Assembly (NCBI RefSeq): GCF_007829815.1
Contig: NZ_VIWT01000001.1
Location: 682,001-746,000 of the forward strand
Source: Kitasatospora viridis
Lineage (GTDB): Bacteria; Actinomycetota; Actinomycetes; Streptomycetales; Streptomycetaceae
Reading direction: 5' to 3'
DNA: 64,000 nt
The first letter of the stretch is position 1; each line of letters starts with the position of its first letter. The notes beneath the pieces were generated by a model, which was given only the letters and a program-made list of their open reading frames with translations, did no database searches and was not told the origin of the DNA. Shown here piece after piece: positions 57,736 through 64,000 of the stretch. The translations under genes were made by a program, and so were the position numbers.

Positions 57736-58584
57736 TCACTCCAGAGACGCGATGGCGCTGCCGATCAGGGCCCTTGCCTTCGCCCCGTGCACGGCCATCT
57801 TGGACAGGCCGGCGAAGGCCCGCACGTAGTCCGTGATCTCGCTGGGCTGGAGGACGTTGACCTTCGCTGTCAGGGTTTCCACCGCCACCCGCTGGTCATC
57901 GAACAGGTAGAACGCTTCCAGTGGCCAAATGGCTCGCGGGCAGCCGGCCGGGATGATCCCAATGGACACGGATGGCAGGGACATCAAGGCGAGCAGATGG
58001 TCGAGTTGGGCGGCCATACCCTCCACGCTGCCGATCCTGGTCCGCAGCACCCATTCCTCGATCAGGACGGCGAACCGGTGAGCTCCGCTGTGCATGAGCC
58101 GTGCCCGCGCCAGGCGGGCCGGTACGGCCGCCGCAACGTCGTTCGGAGTGCCTTGGAAGTCGGTGATGGACCGCATGAGCGCCGTCGCGTACTCGGCGGT
58201 TTGGAAGAAGCCGGGGAGCACGTTCGAAACGTAGATCCGGAAGAGTTCCGTGCGCTCGTAGTCACCGATGACCTTCTCTTGGGCCAGCCGCATGCCGGAG
58301 CTGTTGCGGCGCCTCCACCTCTGGTGGATCGAGTCAGCGGCACGAGTTGCCGCGATCAGGTCGGGAATCCGGTCTTCGGCACCGCAGACAGTGCACCAGG
58401 CCCTTATGTCGTCTTCCGATGCAGCGGACTTCCCGGACTGGATGCGGGACGTCTTGGCCGGATGCCATCCACACCGGGAGGACAGCTCCGCTCCGTTGAG
58501 CCCCGCGTCCTTGCGGATCTCGACCAACTGGTCGGCGATGGCCTTGCGCGCCGCACCGACGCTGGACAGGGGCGACGATGGCAT
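57736..58584 (-). CDS. XRE-family regulator with DUF5753 domain (intact copy)
   Basis: A 282-residue regulator: helix-turn-helix at about residues 13-65 (IADQLVEIRKDAGLNGAELS, then HPAKTSRIQSGKS), then the DUF5753 domain with LPGFFQTAEYATALM and SIGIIPAGCPRAIWPLEAF. It is the third gene of a module with DUF6879 (30 bp upstream) and an unknown 103-residue protein. A decayed relative of this module lies on the plus strand at 59489-60462. It probably controls its own operon and possibly the tiny ORFs downstream. Confidence 0.88.
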   Translation of the reverse strand: MPSSPLSSVGAARKAIADQLVEIRKDAGLNGAELSSRCGWHPAKTSRIQSGKSAASEDDIRAWCTVCGAEDRIPDLIAATRAADSIHQRWRRRNSSGMRLAQEKVIGDYERTELFRIYVSNVLPGFFQTAEYATALMRSITDFQGTPNDVAAAVPARLARARLMHSGAHRFAVLIEEWVLRTRIGSVEGMAAQLDHLLALMSLPSVSIGIIPAGCPRAIWPLEAFYLFDDQRVAVETLTAKVNVLQPSEITDYVRAFAGLSKMAVHGAKARALIGSAIASLE

Positions 58585-58614
58585 GAGCTGTCCACCAGGT
58601 GGTTCGTAGCCGGG

Positions 58615-59145
58615 TCAGACCTTGAAGTCCTCGTGCGGGGTTGCCCGTTCCCAGACTGCCTCGAACGCCCTCGTGCACAGGTCCACGATGGCCGGTTCCT
58701 CCGTCAGCACGTTCCGGGGGTCAGCCCACTCGCCGTCACCGGTGAACAGGTTGAACCGCACGATCCGGCTGTCGAACAGCCAGAAGTCGGCTCCGGGCAA
58801 GGCGAGATCGAATGCCCGACTTCGAGGAAGCCAGCGAATCTGCTCGCCGGCCGCGATGTTGGTGAAGGTGTGGGAGTGCTCGTACCGGATGTACTCGGTC
58901 ACGGGCTCCGACACGATCCGCGCGCGCCGGATCGTCACCCCGCGGCCGATCGTCTCCACCACGAAGTCATGGAACGGGTGCCACCACTCGGCCCGGCTCT
59001 CCAGCGTGTACCGGTGCCCGGCCTGCCACGCGGCGAACTGGTCTGCCTCGTCGGCGACGCTGTACTGGTCACGCATCTCCAGGTGCACGGCCGACTTCTT
59101 CGTCTCCCGTAGCAGGGTCCTGAAGTCCGGCACGTTCGATGGCAT
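58615..59145 (-). CDS. DUF6879 family protein (left copy)
   Basis: A 176-residue soluble protein of the DUF6879 family that regularly neighbours XRE/DUF5753 regulators in Streptomyces. Marks are VPDFRTLLRETKKSAVHLEMRDQY, RRARIVSEPVTEYIRYEH, and the ending AFEAVWERATPHEDF. Its biochemical role is unknown. ATG 59145 has AGGAAGG upstream. The start lies within the 3' end of the 103-residue gene (77-bp overlap). It is paralogous to the plus-strand gene at 59653. Confidence 0.85.
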   Translation of the reverse strand: MPSNVPDFRTLLRETKKSAVHLEMRDQYSVADEADQFAAWQAGHRYTLESRAEWWHPFHDFVVETIGRGVTIRRARIVSEPVTEYIRYEHSHTFTNIAAGEQIRWLPRSRAFDLALPGADFWLFDSRIVRFNLFTGDGEWADPRNVLTEEPAIVDLCTRAFEAVWERATPHEDFKV

Positions 59146-59380
59146 CGCAAGCCTTCCTGATGAAGGGGATCATGCGCTCGGGAATGCTGATCACGGACTC
59201 GTGAGCAGGGACACCGATCTTGTGACCGGTGACCCACTCGGTCTCGTTGATCTCCACGAGCTCCTCCCCGATGACGGTGTCGCTCTGGATGAGGATCCGA
59301 CGCTGAGCCACGTTCGCCCACACCGTGGGCGAACCTTCCTCGTTCGTCTCAGGGTCGATGCCGATGAACTCCAGGCCCAT
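59069..59380 (-). CDS. Unknown 103-residue protein of the XRE/DUF6879 module
   Basis: A 103-residue acidic soluble protein with no recognised fold. ATG 59380 has GGAGGAG upstream. The body contains EEGSPTVWANVAQRRILIQ and SIPERMIPFIRKACDAIERAG. Its last 25 codons overlap the DUF6879 gene in another frame. The same overlap exists between the remnant and DUF6879 on the other strand, so the arrangement is ancestral to the duplication rather than accidental. Confidence 0.75.
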   Translation of the reverse strand: MGLEFIGIDPETNEEGSPTVWANVAQRRILIQSDTVIGEELVEINETEWVTGHKIGVPAHESVISIPERMIPFIRKACDAIERAGLQDPATGDEEVGRAPGDA

Positions 59381-59488
59381 GACTGCTCCTCCTGTCACGC
59401 GACTTGCGGGATCTTACCGGCCCATGCGTAACCCATCGTGGGCCAGGTGGATACTTTCTGTCAGGGAATCGCCGAAGTTGGAGTCACG

Positions 59489-59729
59489 ATGAGCGCAAGG
59501 ACTCTGTGGTCCAAGCGATCTGATCCGAGACCAGCCTGCGGCTCGCCGTTCGACGAGGAGCAGCGAGAGCTGCTGTTGCAGGGCTCAAGCCCGGAACACC
59601 ACCCGCATCCCCCCGCTACGCATGGCAGCGATCATCAGGAAGGCGCTCGACGATGCAGAACGTGCCGGACTTCTGGAGCCTCCTGCAGAGCGCGCAGGAG
59701 ACGGCGGTGCACCTGGAGCTGAGGGATAG
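59489..59729 (+). pseudogene. Decayed copy of the 103-residue gene
   Basis: From ATG 59489 the frame gives a short relic (GSPFDEEQRELLLQ against GSPTVWANVAQRRILIQ of the intact copy). After a frame change near 59598 the sequence RIPPLRMAAIIRKALDDAER matches the intact end, and it stops at TAG 59727-59729 inside the DUF6879 gene. The middle of the gene is missing. The alignment was made by eye. Confidence 0.6.
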
Positions 59730-60174
59730 CTACGGGGTCTCCGACGAGGCCGAGGAGTTCGAGGAGTTCAAGCGCAGCGGCGCCTTCGACGACGACCCCG
59801 AATCCGAGGGATGGGCGGCCTGGGTACCGCTGGTCCGGGAGACCGTCGCCCGAGGAGTGGTCATGCGCCGGGCCAGGATCGTCTCCGAACCGGTCACCGA
59901 CTACGGACGCTTCCTGCACGCGAGCACCGGCGTCATCGTCGGCGCAGGGGAACAGGTGCACTGGCTCCCGCGCCGCCATGCGTCCGACATCGCGCTGCCG
60001 GGGAACGACTTCTGGCTGATCGACGGCCGGCTCGTCCAGTTCCACCACTTCACCGGTGACGGGGACTGGGCCGGGCACGACGTCACCGAGGAACCCGCGG
60101 TGGCCGAACTCTGCGTCGCCGCCTTCGAGGCCGTCTGGCGCAGGGCCACCCCGCACGACCAGTACACGGTCTGA
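59653..60174 (+). CDS. DUF6879 family protein (right copy)
   Basis: A 173-residue paralogue of the 58615 gene: VPDFWSLLQSAQETAVHLELRD, RRARIVSEPVTDYGRFLH, and AFEAVWRRATPHDQY. It appears intact, although both neighbours in its module are broken. AGGAAGG lies upstream of ATG 59653. Divergence between the two copies is substantial, so the duplication is not recent or the copies came from different sources. Confidence 0.85.
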   Translation: MQNVPDFWSLLQSAQETAVHLELRDSYGVSDEAEEFEEFKRSGAFDDDPESEGWAAWVPLVRETVARGVVMRRARIVSEPVTDYGRFLHASTGVIVGAGEQVHWLPRRHASDIALPGNDFWLIDGRLVQFHHFTGDGDWAGHDVTEEPAVAELCVAAFEAVWRRATPHDQYTV

Positions 60175-60204
60175 CCCCTACCAGCACCAGGCAGACAGCC
60201 CGCG

Positions 60205-60462
60205 ATGTCCCTCTCCCCCTCGTCCAGGGTGGGTCTGGGGATCATCCCCTTCGCGGCGCGGCGCACTCTGTGACCGGTGGAGACCTTCCACGTCCTTGAT
60301 GACCGGCTGGTAAAGGTCGAGCTGGTCACCGCGCGGGTCCAGGTCACCACTCCCACCGAACTGCGCAAGTACCCTGCCACCTTTGCCGAGCTGCGGGAAC
60401 TCGCCGTCTACGACAGCACTGCTCGCGCGCTGGTCACTGCGGCGATAGCCGCTCTCGGGTGA
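60205..60462 (+). pseudogene. Truncated XRE/DUF5753 gene with internal TGA
   Basis: The frame encodes the C-terminal third of a DUF5753 protein. Before the break it reads VGLGIIPFAARRTL, then TGA at 60271-60273 where the intact copy has Trp, then PVETFHVLDDRLVKVELVTA to the natural end at 60462. The helix-turn-helix and about 190 N-terminal codons are absent. It lies 30 bp after the DUF6879 gene, the same spacing as in the intact module. Confidence 0.75.
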
Positions 60463-60700
60463 ATCCCCGCAACAACCCGCAAGTTCCTTGGAGCAGTTGA
60501 CCCGCCTTCCCTACCGTCGCTGCTACCGCTTGCCCACACTGCGCGGCACCGCCGGAAGGAGAGGCATGTCCGCCATTGCCTGGGTGGCCGAAGCCGATGG
60601 TCCACGAGACAACCTGACGGTCATTCAATTTTGCGTTCGGATGCCATGGCCGTGATCGGTCAACCGCCGGTGTCCGACACCGTACTGCGGAGGGTCGTTG

Positions 60701-61543
60701 ATGTACTCGGTACCTGAGCGTGAGGTGGCCCACCGGATGCGCCGGGCCCACGCCGAGGCGGCCGCGCAGCTCGACGCACAGGTGGTCGGTGGCGGTGAAT
60801 CGTGGGGCTGGCGCGGGCGGACATTGGGTCGGATGGTCAGCGGTCCGGTCGGGGACAGCTGGTTGCGGTTGGTCTGCGCGCCGGCTGAGAAGGCGGAAGG
60901 CAAGCTCTGGGAGGGCCCCATGGCTGCGGAGCTGGCGATGCCGCAGGACGTGCCGCGACCGCGACTGCGGCGCAGGCTGACCTGGACGGACGGCGCGCAC
61001 GGCTACCTGGCCGAGCTCTACGACCCGGTCCGGGTCCGCACCGTCACGGTGGACGGACCGGTGCTCCGTGAGGTGCCCGAGCTCGGTGACGGGTGGTGGC
61101 ACGGGCTGAGCACAGCGCTCGCTGCACTCGCCGGGGTGCGGACCGGCCGGGTGGCCGTGCGGCAGGAATACCTGGACCGGGCGATGCCGAAGTACCTCGG
61201 TGCGCCCGTCGACACGACGGTCCCGGCCTGGAGCACGGCCCACGGCGACTTGCACTGGGCCAATCTGACGGCCCCTCACCTGATGCTCCTCGACTGGGAG
61301 GGCTGGGGCACGGCACCGGCCGGCTTCGACGCCGCCATGCTCCACAGCTACTCACTCCTCGTCCCGGAAGCCGCCGCACAGGTGAGGCACCACCTCGGCC
61401 ACATCCTGGAAACCCCTGACGGCCGCTTCTCCGAACTGGCCGTCATCACCATGCTGCTCCAGAGCGCCGAGCGCGGGGACCACCTCGACCTCGCAACGCC
61501 GCTGCGAGAACGGGCAGCCCTACTGCTCGACTCGGTCGAGTAG
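60701..61543 (+). CDS. Aminoglycoside/choline-kinase-type phosphotransferase
   Basis: A 280-residue APH-like kinase. The catalytic loop is STAHGDLHWANL (H-G-D-x4-N) and the metal-binding motif is LLDWEGWG. The N-terminal ATP lobe is shortened and divergent (EKAEGKLWEG), so the true substrate and even activity are uncertain. Similar proteins are frequent beside XRE modules. ATG 60701 has GGAGG seven bases upstream; TTG 60698 is less likely. A 206-bp gap without an accepted gene follows. Confidence 0.78.
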   Translation: MYSVPEREVAHRMRRAHAEAAAQLDAQVVGGGESWGWRGRTLGRMVSGPVGDSWLRLVCAPAEKAEGKLWEGPMAAELAMPQDVPRPRLRRRLTWTDGAHGYLAELYDPVRVRTVTVDGPVLREVPELGDGWWHGLSTALAALAGVRTGRVAVRQEYLDRAMPKYLGAPVDTTVPAWSTAHGDLHWANLTAPHLMLLDWEGWGTAPAGFDAAMLHSYSLLVPEAAAQVRHHLGHILETPDGRFSELAVITMLLQSAERGDHLDLATPLRERAALLLDSVE

Positions 61544-61749
61544 ACAGCTCTCGCGACTCTCCGAGCCGCACGGAGTCCGACAACACGACTGGCCCGTAGA
61601 AGCTGCGCGTCACTGTCCGCTCCTGGAGCGCGCAATCAGCCAGTCGGCCGTCACCTCGATCGCCTCGTCCTCCCGCTCCCGGGAATCCGTCCCACACCCT
61701 CACGCGGCCCTTCGCTCCCCACCCCGAGCGACCGCGATCTGCTCGGTCA

Positions 61750-62640
61750 TCAGCCCTCGGGGAAAGGGGCGTGCGAAACCGGGGCGACCAGGCGGGCCCC
61801 CGCGTCGGCGACCGACCGGGGGACCTTCGGCTGCCACTCGGGGCTGTCGGCGATGGCCTGCCAGCGGTCCAGCGGGACGGGCGGTTGCTGCCGGGTGGTC
61901 GCCTCCTTGTGGCCGTACGCGTTGATCGTTCCGCTGTACTCGCTGAAGACCAGCAGGTACCCGGTGGGCTGCCAGAGGCTCACCTGGTAGCCGTACAGCC
62001 CCCCTGGCACGACGGCGTCGGTGGCGGTGACCACCGCCCAGCTGCCGTCCGCGAGGTACCCCGCGTGGCAGCTGATCGGTCCGGGCGGGGGGCCGCTGGG
62101 GCGCTGGGGCTGGAGGTCACAGCCGGGCATCCCGTCCTGGATGCCCGGGGTGCGGCCGGCGGACGGGAAGGGCTCGGACTTCTTGCGGAAGACGAGCTGG
62201 ATCTCCGAGACACCGTGTCCGTCGTCGTAGGACAGGAACGTCCCCACCTCGGGGAAGGGGCCGGTGGTCGAGGACGTGTCCTGGTACTTGACGAACCGTC
62301 CGCCCGGCGGCAGCTGGTCGGCCAGCAGTTTGACCATGGCCTCCGGGGTCAGCGGTGTGTCGGCCGGCTCCGTGGACGCCTGCGCGGACGCAGTGGCCGC
62401 CGTCGTGACGGGCGTGGAGCTCACGACCGCCTGTTGCCGGCCGTCGTGCGGGCCGACGGTGAGGAGCGCCCCGAGGCCCAGTGCGGCGACGGCAAGCACC
62501 GCGCCGCCGGCCCGCAGTCGGCGCAGCCGCTGCCTGCGCCGGCCCAGTCGGCCGCTCTCAGCGGCGATCTCGGCCACCGGGGCGGTCAGGTCCGCGACGC
62601 CGGCGCGGAAGGCGCGGGCGAGTTCCTCGTCCAGGTCCAT
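61750..62640 (-). CDS. Membrane-anchored partner of the SigE-family sigma factor
   Basis: A 296-residue protein with a basic cytosolic N-terminus (~45 residues, GRRRQRLRRLRAGG), one membrane segment (AVLAVAALGLGALLTVG), and a ~215-residue external domain with three cysteines. The order, sigma factor first with a 42-bp gap, and the topology fit an anti-sigma or sensory partner, though no zinc anti-sigma motif is seen. The external domain is unassigned. Confidence 0.72.
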   Translation of the reverse strand: MDLDEELARAFRAGVADLTAPVAEIAAESGRLGRRRQRLRRLRAGGAVLAVAALGLGALLTVGPHDGRQQAVVSSTPVTTAATASAQASTEPADTPLTPEAMVKLLADQLPPGGRFVKYQDTSSTTGPFPEVGTFLSYDDGHGVSEIQLVFRKKSEPFPSAGRTPGIQDGMPGCDLQPQRPSGPPPGPISCHAGYLADGSWAVVTATDAVVPGGLYGYQVSLWQPTGYLLVFSEYSGTINAYGHKEATTRQQPPVPLDRWQAIADSPEWQPKVPRSVADAGARLVAPVSHAPFPEG

Positions 62641-62682
62641 CTGGGAAAGCCTTTCGTAACGGAACGAACCGAACAGGGCCGA

Positions 62683-63195
62683 TCAGTCCTGCAGCAATGC
62701 GGCCCGCTCGGGCCCGAGGATCTGCCGGAGCGTGGTCAGCGAACGGAAGCTGAGGCTCTTGACCGCGCTCACCGTGGTGTCCATGGCATCCGCGACCTCT
62801 TCGAGGCTGTAGTCCTCCAGGTAGCGCAGGACCACCGCGGCCCGGTTGCGGGGCGGCAGCCGGCTCAGCGCGTCCAGCAGCGTGATGCGCAGCGCCGCGC
62901 CCCGGTCCTCGCCGGGCCCGGGCCGGTCGGGCAGGTCGGCGACGGCCACCTCGCCGGAGCGGCGCAACCGCCGGTGGGAGATGTAGCAGTTCAGCAGCAC
63001 CTTGCGGGCGTAAGCGTCCAGGCTGACCAGGTCTTCACGCCTGGTCAGCCGCCCCCAGACCGGGTAGAGCCGGGACAGTGCGGTCTGCACCAGGTCTTGC
63101 GCCTGGTGGTAGTCCCCGCACATCAGGTAGGCGGTCTGGAACAAGCGTTGGGCGCGGCTGGAGGCGAACTCGTCGAAAGCGAGTCCCTCGGGCAT
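62683..63195 (-). CDS. SigE-family RNA polymerase sigma factor
   Basis: A 170-residue ECF-like sigma factor. Region 2 covers LFQTAYLMCGDYHQAQDLVQTAL, and region 4 covers LSRLPPRNRAAVVLRYLEDYSLEEVADAM and TTVSAVKSLSFRSL. ATG 63195 has GGGGAG upstream. It is co-transcribed with the membrane protein that follows, the usual arrangement of a sigma factor and its controller. An 8-bp tandem repeat lies upstream. Confidence 0.88.
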   Translation of the reverse strand: MPEGLAFDEFASSRAQRLFQTAYLMCGDYHQAQDLVQTALSRLYPVWGRLTRREDLVSLDAYARKVLLNCYISHRRLRRSGEVAVADLPDRPGPGEDRGAALRITLLDALSRLPPRNRAAVVLRYLEDYSLEEVADAMDTTVSAVKSLSFRSLTTLRQILGPERAALLQD

Positions 63196-63278
63196 GGCGG
63201 CTCCCCTGGACGTCGGATGATCGGACGCGGTGTTACACGCTTCGAGCCGCTGGTGCGTTGCGGACAACTTGGCAATTT

Positions 63279-63306
63279 CGCGACTTCGCGACTTCGCGAC
63301 TTCGCG
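63279..63306. repeat. 8-bp tandem repeat CGCGACTT, 3.5 copies
   Basis: CGCGACTT is repeated three times, followed by CGCG, about 85 bp upstream of the sigma factor start. It is followed by loosely repeated TCGGCC units to about 63390. Confidence 0.85.
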
Positions 63307-63409
63307 GCGTCCGGAGCGGTTGGGGCCCGGGCCGGTCGGCCGGAAGGCTATCCCGCTCGGCCAGTCGGCCGCTCGGCCGGTCGGCGCTGTCTCGGGGCTC
63401 GATCGGGTA

Positions 63410-64000
63410 TCAGCGGCGGGTTTCGACCGACAGGTCGCCGTGGGTCACCGTGCGCATCCGGTCGCTGGCGAGGAGGTCGTGCGGGAAGCCGAGTTCGATC
63501 GCGCCGGCCTCGTCGAGGCGGGCCAGTTGGTCCGGCGTGAAGTCGACCTCCAGGGCGCCCAGGTTGTCCTCCAGTTGCGCGAGGGTGCGGGCGCCGATGA
63601 GCGATGTCGTCACGTCCGGGTTCTGCAGGGTCCAGGCCAGCCCGACCTGGGCGGTTGTGCGGCCCAGCTCCGCGGCGACCTCCTTCACGACATCGGCGAC
63701 GTCCAAGTTGTGTTCGGTGAGCCCGCCGTTGGCGATGTTGAAGTTCTTGCGGGTGCCGTCGTCGACCGCGGTGTTCGTCGTGCTCAGGTCGTCGCGGCTG
63801 TACTTGCCGGTGAGCACCCCGCCGGCGAGCGGCGAGTACGGCACCACGCCCAACCCCATCTCGCGTGCCATCGGGATCAGGTCGCGTTCCCCGGCACGCT
63901 CGATCAGGTTGTACTCGATCTGCAGGGCGACCAGCGGCGACCAGCCGCGCAGGTCGGCGATCGCCTGCATGCGCGACACCTGCCAGGCCGGGGCGTTGGA
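63410..64000 (-). CDS. Aldo/keto reductase, C-terminal part
   Basis: This is the 3' part of an NADPH-dependent aldo/keto reductase. The frame is open to the window edge, so the N-terminus with the catalytic Tyr/Asp is outside. Visible are SNAPAWQV, LQIEYNLIERAGERDLIP, GVVPYSPLAGGVLTGKY, the cofactor loop around VTTSLIGARTLAQLEDNLGAL, and a typical C-terminus. The substrate is unknown. The gene is intact as far as seen. Confidence 0.92.
   Translation of the reverse strand, partial: SNAPAWQVSRMQAIADLRGWSPLVALQIEYNLIERAGERDLIPMAREMGLGVVPYSPLAGGVLTGKYSRDDLSTTNTAVDDGTRKNFNIANGGLTEHNLDVADVVKEVAAELGRTTAQVGLAWTLQNPDVTTSLIGARTLAQLEDNLGALEVDFTPDQLARLDEAGAIELGFPHDLLASDRMRTVTHGDLSVETRR

Noticed and set aside
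61610..61750. Minus-strand frame starting ATGA at the stop of the 61750 gene.
   Set aside because: It stops after 16 codons at TGA. The sense-like continuation (DSREREDEAIEVTADWLI) is too short to call a gene or a defined pseudogene.
1..64000. CRISPR arrays, rRNA genes, prophage structural genes, intact insertion sequences.
   Set aside because: None was seen. The repeats found are short tandem or inverted units without spacer arrays, and no transposase or phage gene was recognised.

Overview
The window comes from a high-G+C actinomycete chromosome, most likely Streptomyces or Kitasatospora. The grounds are the strongly G/C-biased third codon positions, many GTG starts, dense GTGA/ATGA stop-start overlaps, a PimB-type mannosyltransferase, a 2-methylisoborneol-synthase-like terpene cyclase, an F420-type luciferase-like oxidoreductase, and the XRE/DUF397 and XRE/DUF6879 sets typical of these genera. 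Assignments rest on reading motifs and comparing neighbours by eye; no database search was run.

Layout. 1-4909: housekeeping and helper genes (folD end, type II thioesterase, an odd short-variable-loop tRNA with anticodon CAA, metallophosphoesterase, PimB-like glycosyltransferase, orphan MbtH, and a 252-bp MITE-like element that abuts trpF). 4979-10987: a very large DUF4011/SF1 helicase/nuclease protein divergent from a small unknown gene, a candidate defence locus. 11029-22661: ADP-ribosylglycohydrolase, CopC-CopD, a lipoprotein, a secreted protein with a DasR-like site upstream, RNA ligase, orphan terpene synthase, MFS exporter, cupin, a frameshifted membrane gene, and a quinone reductase/TetR pair with two operators.

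23006-47837 is a lipo-NRPS/PKS gene cluster in two operons. The first (23006-29581) looks like an acyl-starter cassette: fatty acyl-AMP ligase, cyclopropane-synthase-type methyltransferase, ACP, soluble di-iron acyl-ACP desaturase, AT-less ketosynthase, second ACP, and an NAD(P)-dependent reductase. A 15-bp-stem terminator and two minus-strand genes (secreted G1-type peptidase, LuxR regulator) separate it from the second operon (32602-47837): free PCP, C-A(Leu)-PCP, AT-less KS-ACP, C-A(unassigned)-PCP, type II thioesterase, MbtH-A(Thr), C-PCP-C, and an F420-type oxidoreductase. The inferred product is an N-acyl peptide with one ketide extension after Leu and Thr near the end, released by a terminal condensation domain because no TE domain is fused to the line. 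No acyltransferase, ketoreductase domain or dedicated exporter is visible in the window.

47867-54044 is mostly exported or surface proteins: a lipoprotein, an I36-like inhibitor, a Tat-signal-bearing thiamine-diphosphate decarboxylase with a strongly structured leader, and a bulb-lectin-like protein, followed by a MerR regulator. 54004-60462 holds signalling modules: a coupled operon of an anti-sigma-type ATPase with three small proteins, an XRE/DUF397/DUF397 set, two tiny proline-rich ORFs, and an inverted duplication of a three-gene XRE/DUF6879 module in which one copy has decayed. The window ends with a phosphotransferase, a SigE-family sigma factor with its membrane partner, and the end of an aldo/keto reductase gene.
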